From positions 5,957,001 to 6,021,000 of the forward strand of contig CM034126.1 of NCBI GenBank assembly GCA_019914995.1: a DNA stretch of 64,000 nt, written 5' to 3'. Positions 35,858-46,560 of this stretch are shown here, in pieces. Source of the stretch: Acanthochlamys bracteata (Eukaryota; Streptophyta; Magnoliopsida; Pandanales; Velloziaceae). The stretch's first letter is position 1. Every line of letters starts with the position of its first letter. The position numbers and the translations under genes were made by a program. Below the pieces are notes generated by a model that saw only the letters and a list, made by a program, of their open reading frames with translations, had not been told where the DNA came from and made no database searches.

Positions 35858-36270
35858 GAGGGACGTTTCTTTATCAAAACAATATTTAAAATTACTTAGA
35901 ACACCTAATAGTCTCTACTGGACTTGTCTCCTGATTGCACCCAAGTACCTTTAGTTGCACCCGGGTGTAATTTTTAGAACACCCATTCACTATCTAAAAA
36001 GTACTCAAAAATAGTGTTTGGCGCCAGGACACAATTTGAAAAGTGTCTTGTCGCCTTGTTCTTCACCTGGCCCTTCTCTAGTCTAGGTGCAGATGAATGA
36101 CACTCCGAGTTCCATCAAGTCCGGCAAGATCTACTCCAGCCATCATCTCCAGTGAGCTACAAAGCATTCGCCTTGTTTCTTTTTCCTAGCTCTCCCTCCT
36201 TTGCCCTCTCCTCTACAATTCCTCCAAAACTGAAGGTGAGCCTCGCCCCATCTTCCTCCATGCTCACATC
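35858..36270 (-). repeat. LTR of the gypsy fossil (5' side of the element)
   Basis: This is the partner of the 31635-32131 repeat. The closing block with CTCTCCTCTACAATT and CCCCATCTTCCTCCATGCT is nearly identical in both, while the middle has drifted by substitutions and length changes. Borders are approximate. Confidence 0.75.
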
Positions 36271-37900
36271 AGCGAAGCTATGTGGTGGGTTGCGCACTAC
36301 GACGCTTCAAACGGCCACGAGCAAGGTGGCTCACAACTCATTTGAATCCTTAAATGAGTAATTAAAATGTAAAAAAGCAAATTTATCCCCTTTTACTACA
36401 GTAAAATATTCACTACTTTGTCTTTCAATTTTTAGATGGATAGTTTTCATCTTTGTACTTACGATGATTTTGCTCGCTTTTATCTTTAGACATTATTTGG
36501 ATGATGGGTAAAGATGGAAAATGAAGTAAAAGGTTATCTATTTCCCCATCTCTATCATGTTTGATTTCATTTCATCAAGAGAAAGGAAACAATTTCCCAT
36601 CCCTTCTTATACATCATAGTTGTGTACATACTAAGTTGGTGGATACACATGAGAAAAGAGAAGCAACCCTTTTTATCCTTCTTTATCTTTATTTTATTAA
36701 AAAGTATTTTTAAATTAATATTATATGATTAAATTTATTATTTATGTTTCATTTATATAATTTAAGTTAATATTTAAATTAAATTTTTTAAAATTAATAT
36801 GTATTACATTTTATTATAATAATTATATTTGTATATTTATTTAATTTTAATTAATAGAGAAAATAATAAAACTATATAATTAAATATTTTTATATTTAAA
36901 AACTGATTTAATTTTAGTTTTCTCAAATTAATTGAAAAGTAAGATTAATATAAATAAAAAAATAGTATTTGAGTCTTTTATAAAAAATTTATTTTTATTA
37001 CTCATTATTTATCCATATTTAAATATAGTTAATTTGTTACTCTTGTAATATATTCAAATATCGTAGAATTAAATAACTACTCTTCTTCTATCCATTTTTT
37101 AATTATTTTTTCTATATATTCTTTTACTCATATTTTTTAACAATGAATCCAAATATACGGTCAATATTTTTGGTTATTTCGTTAGAGTAAATTTTATAAT
37201 ATTGCTTTAGGTCATGTCTTGCCGTACTTATCACAATCTTTTAGAATTTTATTTTAATTTTTTATTTTTTCAACAAGTCTTCTATAGTATTTAGATTTTT
37301 TTTTTAAAACTTCAAAAATATAATAAATTATACCCCATAAAATGATTTAGGTATAATTTTATTACTTTTTGAATTAAAAAGTCATGCACATTTTTAAAAA
37401 TTTTCAAAAAAAACTTCTTATTAAATTTTTTTTTTTAAAACACTACCTAACTTCTCCTTACTATATTATTTTAATAATTACTACCTCACAATTTTTAGTA
37501 ATGTATGAACACATATTTTATTAATTTGCGAACATGTTGTTTATAATAAATTGTGAACATGTATTAATGAAAAGATACTTTAAATAATTTAGGATACAGA
37601 GAGACTAAAGTTTAGGAGAAATAGGGTCAAAGAGTTAAACTTGAAATTAAAATTATTGAGATAGTAAATAGTTATGACTTGCAGTTGTTGCAATTTCCCT
37701 TCTAACAAATAGAACAACAATTGCTAAGTACAACTACAAATTAGAAGGTAATTTTTACTTTTAATAATGCTACATACATAATGATAAATATCATAGATCA
37801 AACTATTATAGAAACTATACATAATTATTTGAAACTAAAAAATTATTAATTAGATTCAAATTCAAAATAATATAGAGCTTTAAAGCAGCACCCAACCAAA
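36271..37900. other. AT-rich intergenic DNA, no gene seen
   Basis: The sequence is very AT-rich with many homopolymer runs. No open frame worth naming and no structured repeat beyond low complexity were seen. Confidence 0.55.
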
Positions 37901-38110
37901 GGAGCGTTTGAGATTATATTTTTAAAACAATTTTTTTATTTTGTAATATATATTTTATAAATATTTAAAAATTTTATTTAAAAATTTATAAAATATAAAA
38001 AAAATTTAGATAATAAAATTTTTTTATTACATAATTTTATTTTTTAAAAAATAAAAATATTTTTATTTTAAAAAAATTTTAGTTCATAAATATTTTCAAA
38101 CGCACACTAA
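37901..38110. repeat. MITE-like AT-rich element directly upstream of TOM9
   Basis: The segment starts GGAGCGTTTGAGATT and ends TTTTCAAACGCACACT, so its ends are inverted copies around GCGTTTGA. The middle is almost pure A/T and can fold on itself. The same end sequence is seen at 42631-42875. It ends about 115 bp ahead of the TOM9 start codon, so it probably forms part of that promoter. Confidence 0.55.
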
Positions 38111-38226
38111 ACATACCCCTCAGCCCCTGACTCATCAAGGGTTTTAAGGCTTTTAGCCCCAATTTCGCTCGCTCCTTCAATTCATTCACCCACCCGCAAT
38201 CACCAGCCGCCTTCTCTCTCGCAACA

Positions 38227-38553
38227 ATGGCTTCATCACAAGGCCGCAGGGGATCTCTTCCAAGTTCAAGCCGCGACGACGGTATTCTCTCCCGAATCTC
38301 CGACTCGCCGGTGGTATACCGCAGCAAGCGAGCCGCCGCAGATGCAGCAACGGTAGCGAAGAAACTTCTGTGGAGCACCGGCCGTGCAGCGTGGATTGCT
38401 GGGACAACTTTCCTTGTGCTTGTTGTTCCGCTTATTATTGAAATGGATCGTGAGCAGCAGATGAACGAGCTTGAACTCCAGCAGGCTTCGCTACTTGGAA
38501 CTCCTCCTCCTCCTGCTGTCGCTGGATTAACACCGCCGCCTCCAAGCAAGTGA
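38227..38553 (+). CDS. TOM9: Mitochondrial import receptor subunit TOM9 (plant TOM22)
   Basis: The gene is a single exon of 108 residues, the short plant form of TOM22 that lacks the acidic cytosolic receptor domain of fungal and animal TOM22. A Ser/Arg-rich N-terminus is followed by RISDSPVV and an amphipathic KKLLWSTGRAAWIAGTT segment. The membrane helix spans about 54-71 and runs into IIEMDREQQ, then LELQQASLLG, which is highly conserved in plant TOM9 proteins. It is a core subunit of the outer-membrane TOM translocase, where it helps assembly and preprotein transfer. The proline-rich tail (TPPPP twice) is somewhat longer than in Arabidopsis TOM9-2. The ATG is the first in frame and follows a pyrimidine-rich leader. 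Confidence 0.93.
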   Translation: MASSQGRRGSLPSSSRDDGILSRISDSPVVYRSKRAAADAATVAKKLLWSTGRAAWIAGTTFLVLVVPLIIEMDREQQMNELELQQASLLGTPPPPAVAGLTPPPPSK

Positions 38554-39189
38554 AGTTGTTCGGGTCGGACTGCCGGACGCCAATCCCTCCTCTGGTCTGT
38601 GTTCTCGGTAATCATGGACTTTTATGTTTGCTTTTGTTTGTTGGATTGGTTTCTTCCTATCGTGAAGTTTGCTCTAGAAGGTTTACATTACTGAGATATC
38701 AAAGTATCAGTAGCTGAGTAATCAAAGTACTCTCTTGAATATGATGAGTTTTAGAATTTTTACTTAATTGCCCCTCTGATTGTGTTTGTTATTGTTTATC
38801 TTTATACCATTGTTGTTATGTAGGATTGTTGTGTTAATCTCTAAAATTGTCTGTGGGATTCTTTGTTGCATGGTAGCTGAATAAAATAGTAGAATTTTAT
38901 GCTTGTTGAATAGAGAAAGTCTAATGTGGTCCTCTTGGCACTGCAATGGATGCATATGTTCTTAGTTTACTGACTACTGTAACTATCTGAATGTTTTGAA
39001 AAAAAAAAATCACTAATCCACTTTTCTGCTGCTTCTCTTGATATATGCAAGTAGCTGTCATGGTTTCTCCCATGTTTTAAATTCAGAATAGTGAAGTTAC
39101 CATCATCAGAACTTTTGAATGTGCATGATGAATACATAGTAAAGAATGCCTTTTGGATGTTGAGGACGAATGCCCTCAAGTTATCTTTT
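38554..39189. other. TOM9 3' flank
   Basis: This is probably the 3' untranslated region of TOM9 followed by intergenic sequence of moderate AT content. No further gene is seen. Confidence 0.5.
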
Positions 39190-39371
39190 CAGGAATGTCC
39201 TATTAACGGAGATGGAAATGCTTAAGCCATATGTATCGGTAGTGATCCTAATTTATGCCATATCATGCACCAGACCTGACATTACTTGTGCAGCGAAAGT
39301 GGCGAGCAGATAACGACATGCCTTGGAGTTGCACATTGACATGCTATCAAAAGAATTCTTTAGTACATTTA

Positions 39372-39487
39372 GGGTACAGTGCATGTTGCATTGCTTTAGT
39401 CATAACTCAGGACTAGAATTTCAAGCTAAGGGTACAATGCATGTTGCATTGCTTCAGTCATAACTCAGGACTAGAATTTGAAGCTAG
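39372..39487 (+). repeat. Direct tandem duplication of 58 bp
   Basis: GGGTACAGTGCATGTTGCAT at 39372 recurs at 39430 with a single difference in that word, and the two 58-bp units differ at only a few positions. It lies inside the copia RNase H fragment and is much younger than the fragment itself. Confidence 0.85.
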
Positions 39488-39768
39488 GGGCTTTGTCAAT
39501 TCAGACTTTGAAATAGATCTGCATAAGAGACGTTCCACCAGTGGCGTGTTTACTTTTACAGCTGGCACGATAAGCTGATGCTTGAAGCTGTAGTCTATCG
39601 TGACATTGTTTACAACAAAAATCTGAGTGCATAACTTCTACTTAAGTAGGGAAGGAGGCCTTCTGGATAAGGCATCTGATGGAGGAGCGTGGGTATCAAT
39701 AGGAGGTAGTGCTCTGATCTGTGATAGTCAGAACACCTTACATTTTAGTAAGATATCATGCTTTCCAT

Positions 39769-39937
39769 GCAAAAGTAAACATATAGGGGTTTTGTATATC
39801 ACTTTATTTGAAAAATGGTTCAGAGTGAGAGCATCCGTATGATTCACTTTGGTAGAGATCTTGAGCAGGTTAATACTCTCACTTTTAACCATTTCCAAAT
39901 AAAGTGATATACTAGACCCCTATATGTTTACTTTTGC
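39769..39937. repeat. Inverted duplication, arms of about 50 bp
   Basis: 39769-39818 and 39889-39937 are reverse complements with only a few mismatches, separated by 70 bp. The arm is a stretch of the copia RNase H fragment. The transcript, if any, would form a long hairpin. Confidence 0.85.
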
Positions 39938-40504
39938 CTTATCAAAGCCTGTAAATCTCAAAAAGTTCAAATTCTATAGATCTGTTTATGACTTGGTAAT
40001 GAGCCGGCATTTAGGTACAGCCTTGGTGTCAACGAATGCAGAATGAACACCAAAAGGCAATGGAGATAGGAGAAGGTTAGCAAGGGCATGAGGTAAAATG
40101 GTCTTTACTTAGCAGTCCACTAGCCCTGCGTTCATCAGATTTTATTAGTTTTCAGTACCTCCTATGCGAGTGCTTATATAGTATCTTACTTGTACTCTGG
40201 TGTTGTTTCTTAGAAAAGGCATTTGTTTTGCATAGTCATTGCAAAAGTGTCCTTAAGTAGGAGGGTGTTGAAAATAGTGGCAATGCCTCTGGTGTTGTTG
40301 CAATTACTTGGACAGCAATGCCGGAGCTTCTAATGAGTTGCCTCATATGTTAGCAACTGTAAGAGGAGCAAGCTGGCAAGCTTGCCTTAACTGCTTGAGG
40401 CGGCAAGGGCCAAAGAGCCCTCTTGGTAGGAGCGCTTGGCAGCAAGTTGGATAAGGCATCATCTGCCATAACAATTGGATAAGCATGCGATTCTACATAA
40501 TTAG

Positions 40505-40676
40505 GCAGAAATGCTGTGGCACAGCCTCACAGGATGGTGTGCTTAAACATAGCCCTCGGGGGCAGAGATGCTGTGGCATAGGTCTCATGAGTCCGCATGC
40601 CTAAGCATAGGCCTCATCGGCAGAGATGCTGTGGAATACCTTTCAGGGGCTAGCATGCTTAAACATAGGGCTCATG
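40505..40676 (+). repeat. Minisatellite, three units of 56-58 bp
   Basis: Units start at 40505, 40561 and 40619, each beginning GGCAGARATGCTGTGG and each containing GCTTAAACATAG or GCCTAAGCATAG. A degenerate fourth unit starts near 40677. The array lies in the presumed LTR region of the copia fossil. Confidence 0.85.
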
Positions 40677-40740
40677 GGTTGCAGAAGGCATATGCATCAA
40701 TTAAGGTAATGCATAGCTATGCCGGGGCAAGTTTGTATAA

Positions 40741-42630
40741 GCATTTTCACTTATCCCTTAGAATGACTAAGTAAAGTAGTAGCGGCAAAATTTGTTCATA
40801 ATTACTTCTATTGCAACTAAATTACGGGAGAACGGTCACTTCATTAGCAGAGTTGGGCACTCTAACCTGCATTAGAGTTTATTACAAGCTACTACTAGTG
40901 GAATCTCCACAGTGATCACCCCATGGAGTTTTTGCTAAGGCTTTTATTTATGTAGTGCCTCTATGTCCCAGTGGTTAATCCTGCACCGTCTCTCAGTTAG
41001 CTCTATGAGTTTGCAAGATTCATACCACGCTCGAAGTACTTTCGCTATGCACTTGATAGCAGTAGCATTGTCTTGGTAATGTCCATAACACAAAGTTGAA
41101 TGTAAATTGCAAATCCAGCGTAAATGAGGAATTGCTGGATTTTGTTAGATAACCTTTTGGGTACTGATATTTGGTTTAGAAAACTTGATCAAGCTTCAAA
41201 CTCTCAAGCACATGTCTGAAGGCTATTACACTTGCAATGCTGTAGTTCATGTCTCTCGCAGTACAGGTTTTGAAATGGTCTGCAGAAATACAGTACCTAT
41301 ATCTATTTTCATGGTGAAATCTGGTTGGATGAACTTTTTCTTGTTGGTTTGCAGTAGTAAAGCATGCAGTAATGAGGTTTTTGCATTGCCATTTCTTGTA
41401 GTTCTCATAGTAAAATATACAGCCATGGTTTTTTTGTACTCAATTATAGGCTGAAATGTACACCTACTCAGCTAGCCTAGACTGGGACAAGCGTAACTGT
41501 GTTTGATGCCTATCTTGTGGCCAGGGTAACAATGCATGGTGCATCTTCTGATACCTGCTCGATGGTGCGGTAGTACATCTTTCGTGTTTTTTTCTTTTGG
41601 TACTTTTTATATTAGAAGGGAAGTCTAATTGGCATTTGGCGGTACATTTCCTATTGCTTTTTATTTTATTTAAGTTTCATGTTTCTAATAGATCTTCTGC
41701 AGTGTTTTTTTTTAAATTTACAAAGTATAGTTAATTGTGCGTCATATAAGTTTAATATGTATAATTATTTTTTTAGTTAAAAAGATAACTTTTTGAGAAG
41801 TCTCAAAATAGGTTTTTTTAGAAAACTTTTTATTTTAAGTACTTTTGAAACATCTTTTAATACTGTACGTCACGAGTCATTTTAACTTGTGAATGCATTA
41901 CAGGGAGAGTTTTCTTAGAATTGAAAATAGTTTTATTCTATTTTAAAAATAAGTGTTATTTTTTATCTAAATATATTAAATTAATAATAATAATATTTAT
42001 AATGTAAAATTTTTTTTTATATTTTTTAAATTTTAAATAAATATTATAAATATTTATTGTAAAATATGAGACAAAAAAAGTTATTAAAATAGAGTGAAAC
42101 GTAATGTCAATTAAGGACAAAGAAAAGGAGGTAAAAGTTATGGCTTGATACACGCTAAACACCCGAGACCTTTATAATTATTGCTAGCCTGTGAATGTTA
42201 CTGAAACTTTTCCAAAGGATGGTACTGAACTTATGTTCGTTTCTGTCTGAATGCTATTGAAATCTTTTTAGGGACCCTACTAGATATTAGAGATTTGAAA
42301 TGGAGGGCTCACCCTCTGTACCTGAAATCCTTTATGCTCGACCGTAGATCGTTATCTGGTGAAATGATTAGTAACGGTTGAAGATATGGCTTAATTGCTA
42401 AGCTAATTGAGAATTGAAGTGTCTTCAATGAGCTAATGCTGTTCTTTTTTGTTACATTCCTTCTGGGAACACGTGTTCTCGAAGTTTAAGCTGTACAATA
42501 ACAACCACAATTCGTGACTGTTTCATGTTGTTATTTTGTTTGTTAATGTGCAGAGAGTTTTAGTTGCCGGTGGTGTTGATCTTACGCAAAACGTTTTTGA
42601 AGTACCAGCTTATAAAGAACGGCCATATAA
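40741..42630. other. Intergenic, no gene supported
   Basis: Base composition is moderate to about 41600 and very AT-rich after it. The 89-residue frame at 41185-41454 has no recognisable domain. About 41630-41880 and 41930-42080 are AT-rich blocks like the dispersed short repeats. Confidence 0.45.
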
Positions 42631-42875
42631 GCGCTCGTTTGGGAGAGCGTTTAGAATTTCTCTATTTTTAATTTCATATTTTTTGATATATTTTTTATAA
42701 ATATTTATAAAATTTATTTTAAATTTTAAAAAATATAGAAAAATTTTATGAGATCTTCTTATTATATATTTTAATTATTTTTTTAGAAATTAAAAAAATA
42801 AAATTCGTTTTTAAAATAAATAAAAATATTTTTTATTTTAAAAGTCTCATTTTATAGGTATTTTTAAACGCCACC
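42631..42875. repeat. MITE-like element flanked by TAA
   Basis: The left end GAGAGCGTTTAGAAT and the right end (reverse complement GGTGGCGTTTAAAAA) are imperfect inverted repeats. The element is flanked on both sides by TAA (42628-42630 and 42876-42878), the target duplication of PIF/Harbinger (Tourist-type) MITEs. The interior is nearly all A/T. A second AT-rich block (about 42887-43097) of similar style follows at once. Confidence 0.55.
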
Positions 42876-43097
42876 TAAGTTCATTTAGAGCGTGTTTATT
42901 TTGTATTGAACTTATTTGTAAGTTTGTAAAAAATAATTTTTAAATTAATATATTTAATAAAAAATATATTTTTATATTTATTTTGTATTAAAAAGTGACT
43001 TTTTAAGATTAAATTTTTGAAAAAAATTTTATTTTAAATTTTGTATTTATTTTAATTTAAAAATAAATTTTTAAAAAAATAAATTTGATGTGTTAAT

Positions 43098-44829
43098 AAG
43101 CAAGTCCTTAGTTATTGGCGACACTACTTATGTGCGAGATCTATGATTGAGATTGCACTTGAACATAGATTTGAGGCTTTTATTATTGTAAACTTTTAGT
43201 TTGATTGCCATATTATAAATTCTCATATATGTGCAAAAAGCAGAAGCATTAGGCTAAAGATGCTTTCGTGGTTTATATAATTCAATTGGAGCTGCTTTGG
43301 ATCAAGTAGTTTCCATAAAGTTCCTTTTAAGACCTGCAACGTAATATAAATAAATGTAATAGATTGCAGGTTTTGAAACTTTTTATGAATATTTCCCTTA
43401 TGTTAAACATCATAACTTGCTTAGTGGTTTTGTTGTAGTTATCCCTGGACTCATCTAGGCATCATTTTATTAAGATCTTTCAAATTTTTAAAAATGAACT
43501 TTGTCAATCAATTATTGAGTCTTTATTCATTTTTTTAATCTTATCTAAGGATTTACGCATTAAAGTTTCGCAAGTGAAACGTGTAACGTGTTTAAAAACT
43601 CATTGACACCAAGTCAATAGTCTTAGGTTGCATTCCTTATCTCACTCATGAAAAACGTAGCTTTTTGTCTTGAATTAGACTAATAAAGGTATCACAAGCG
43701 GAAACTAATGTTGGAGTTAAAAAGCACTTACCGATGAAATGGCTATTATGATTTTGAACAATTTCAACAAAATATTGCAGAACAGAACAATTCTTGATAC
43801 GTTAAAATAGTCAGTCAGCTTTTGGAAAGTGGTAAATCGTGCAGCGAAGGGTATGTCGGAACTTGGAACATTGAGAGCTTCAATTATTGTTTAATGAATG
43901 AATGGCTGGACGGGTTGAAATGCGGATATGGCCTCCATCAAATCAGTCTTCAGTACTCCAAAATTTGGAGTACTAAGCCTTGCGTCTTTCGAATTCTTAA
44001 ACTCAAGTTTATGATTATCAAATTAAAAATCAAAATAACTAAATATTCTGATATACATTAAAACTAATTAAGTCCCAAATTTCATACACTTTTTTATGTT
44101 ATCTAATCCTCCATAAGAAAAAAACATATAGTTTCGTATAGTCAATATAGTGACAAAATAAAGAGCTTCTCTTATATTTTTTGTTCTGTCAAAACTTTAA
44201 ATTAAAAAATTGTATATATAATAATTTCATAACATACAATTCACTCATGTTTTGAAATTCTTTTTTAAGTTTCTGAAATACTGTAGAAAAATTCTTTAGT
44301 CAGAAAGTTGGGATGCTTTCTTAGAATGCAACTTACAAAAACCCCTTAGATTTATATAATGAATTTGTACATATCTGATCCTATCGTTGGTATTTTAGTG
44401 TAATTATCCAAGTAAAATAGATTTTGTAGTTTGAATAACAAGAAGTAGTTCGTTGAAGTGCAACAAATTATTAAAGTCATACAGTTTAACTTGAGTAAGA
44501 CAACTTTGCAGTTTCTTGCGTTTTATTTATCTCCAAGTTTTAAGCTGATACGTTTTCACTATAAAAAAAAGAGAGCAATCGAGAGAACAGAGCAGACAAT
44601 AGAAGAACAATAAGCCAAAAGAACAGCTTAAAATTTCTTGATTTATCCAACAATAAAGCATACAATAATTAACATAACTTCAACTTCAAACTAATTCAAT
44701 TTATATACAATATTTGAACTTGTCATAACTGAGACTCCTATTATGACCACAGCTCTTAGATAATTTGATTATAATTAGAATTTATAACTAATTGGACTAG
44801 TTGGAATGAGTGCCTTAGCTTCTAACGGT
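43098..44829. other. Intergenic, no gene seen
   Basis: The 79-residue frame at 43822-44061 has no recognisable features. About 44155-44330 repeats, in style and partly in words (CATACAATTCACTCATG), the AT-rich block at about 62240-62400. About 44550-44830 may be an LTR of the neighbouring gypsy fossil, but no partner copy was found. Confidence 0.45.
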
Positions 44830-46560
44830 AGGGTAGGCCTCATACCTTGCCCTAAGGTAACGCTGCATGAAGACTGTCGATATCCTTGAGGCCTGGGTTT
44901 GATGAACATGAAGCAGCGAGATGGTCAGCATCTGGGTGTTCTAGTTGTGGCAGTTGATCTGAGAATTCTGGTGGAACAAAGTAGCCATGCTTTAGCTGAG
45001 AAACATGTAAAACTGATTGGATCCACGAGGACAAAGGGCAAGCTTGTATACCACTGGTCCAATGTGTTATATAAAACGCGAAAGGGTCGAGAAGCGATGC
45101 TTGAAACTTATGATTTCATCGTTCTATGATAAACTTCTCGTAGTACAGCTGTAATTTTAAAAGGACTTGATCGCCAGGCAGATTCTGCTGAACTCTTTGA
45201 CAGTTGTTGGCAAGCTGCTTCATACGAGTTTGCGCACAAACAAGATGGAATCATAATTCACGCAAGATCTCTTCCAGAACTTGAAGCTGTGAACCCAAGT
45301 CATTCGGACGAATGGGTATACTTGCACAAGATACGAAAGGAGGTGGTGGTCATCCATATACTAATTCCAAAGAAGTCGTTTTAGTTCCGGAGTAAATACT
45401 TGAGTTGTAATAATACTCTGCCTGAAAAGGGCATCCATTACCGTGGATGTTCACCAATGAAACAACGCAAGTAAGCCCTCGCTTCCTCTGTTAACGAATT
45501 TTAACTGACCATCTACAGTGGGTGATAGGCTGTAAGTGAAGAGATGCTCCTTACAGCCGATGCAATACTTGCCAAAATGAACTCAGAAACACTGAATCAT
45601 TATCAAAGATGTCAGACACGTATGAGATTAAACAATTTCCTTGGGAAAGGCAAAAGTAACTTGTGAAGGAGAGCACGGATGCCCTAGAGAACTAAAATGG
45701 ACACATTTAAATCAACTACCACCGTGATGATGTTTATACACAATGATAGTAGAAGTTAAAATCCATTAATGCATCCGATAAAACCATGTCAAGAAGTACA
45801 GTTGATTAAGCACATATGCTAGACGCAAGCACTCTGTTTTTCCCCTGTGCAAGTAACGCACTCAATTTTGTAGCATTCGACATCCTTAGATAAGGCATAC
45901 CAACAAAAATTTCTGGATGATAGACTTTTATGTTCAAGAATAATGACACAACTTGTTAGGACTCAAACATACCTTGTGGGGTAGGAATCCATGAGTGACT
46001 AATGTGGTGTTTGAAAGTGTTTAAAATAAAAAATTTTTAAAAATTATTTTGAAGATTCATAAAAAAGAGTTTTGACTTTTGGGTTTTTAAAAAAAATAAA
46101 AGTGACATATCTACGAGTTAATGACATACAATTTACATTTACTTTTCAATTTTTAAAAATATTATAAAAAATTAAAAAATAAAATAATGAAATGAAAATA
46201 AAATGGCGTGACAAACGTGTCCTAACAATTCTGGGCGAGTCCCTTCATTGGAAGCCTGTATGACGAACGCAATGATCGGGTCTTCTTGCTAGGCGTGACT
46301 CAAGAGATTGCTGCACATTAAATTTCTGAACACCATGACAAGGCATCCGCTGTAGTATTCTCTTTCTCTGCTTGGTACACAATTTGACAATCATATCCCA
46401 TTAGTTTAATAAGTCATTTATGTTGGTTCAGTGATGTTAAACTTTACTCTAGCAAATGCTCAAGACAGAGTTGCTTGAAAAATCAGCACTCTACAAAGGG
46501 CTTATAGTAGAAGTCTACATAGATAGCGCTTGTTGGAGGACCTTATAATCTAAATAGAGT
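44830..46560 (-). mobile_element. Ty3/gypsy pol fossil
   Basis: On the minus strand, from right to left, the RNase H end lies at about 46280-46480, the integrase core at about 45480-45990 (a LTAYHPL-like block near 45510), a GDQVLLKLQ-type block near 45150, and the integrase tail with VLHVSQLKHG near 45000. It is an old, broken piece of a gypsy element different from the one at 31635-36270. A MITE-like insert interrupts it at 46003-46222. Confidence 0.75.
46003..46222. repeat. MITE-like insert in the gypsy fossil, flanked by TAA
   Basis: The segment begins TGTGGTGTTTGAAAG and ends GACAAACGTGTCC, an imperfect inverted pair around GTTTG. TAA stands directly on both sides (46000-46002 and 46223-46225). 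The gypsy coding remnants lie on either side of it, so it is an insertion younger than the gypsy element. Confidence 0.55.

Larger units (their letters stand above)
31635..36270 (-). mobile_element. Ty3/gypsy LTR retrotransposon fossil
   Basis: Parts appear in the right order for a minus-strand gypsy element, from right to left. A gag piece lies at about 35450-35830. The protease region at 35072-35338 contains FILIESGSTHNFIS. Reverse transcriptase and RNase H remains lie at about 33500-34700. The GSQNTVADAL junction is near 33480. The integrase zinc-binding and core region lies at 32770-33150 (VDRLSKYAHF, VSDRDPVF). The integrase tail, with a VFHVSQLK motif, is near 32220. Two related LTRs flank it. 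It is clearly broken in many places; the visible LTR divergence makes it old. Confidence 0.85.
39190..40700 (+). mobile_element. Ty1/copia RNase H fossil with LTR-like tail
   Basis: Copia RNase H landmarks occur in order on the plus strand. These are an ISCTRPDIT-like block near 39250, KRRSTSG near 39530, an EAFWIRHLMEE-like block near 39655-39690, and DSQNTLHF followed by SKHIGVLY near 39725-39800. After about 40260 the sequence, with TGTTGAAAATAG and an adjoining purine-rich stretch, looks like an LTR start, and it contains a minisatellite. It is a broken, old fragment; the right border is uncertain. Confidence 0.7.

Noticed and set aside
38079-38615. 178-residue minus-strand frame over TOM9
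   Set aside because: It is antisense to the well-recognised TOM9 gene, runs into the AT-rich repeat and has no family features.
44899-45129. Plus-strand 76-residue frame
   Set aside because: It is antisense to the gypsy integrase tail, which explains the coding-like composition.
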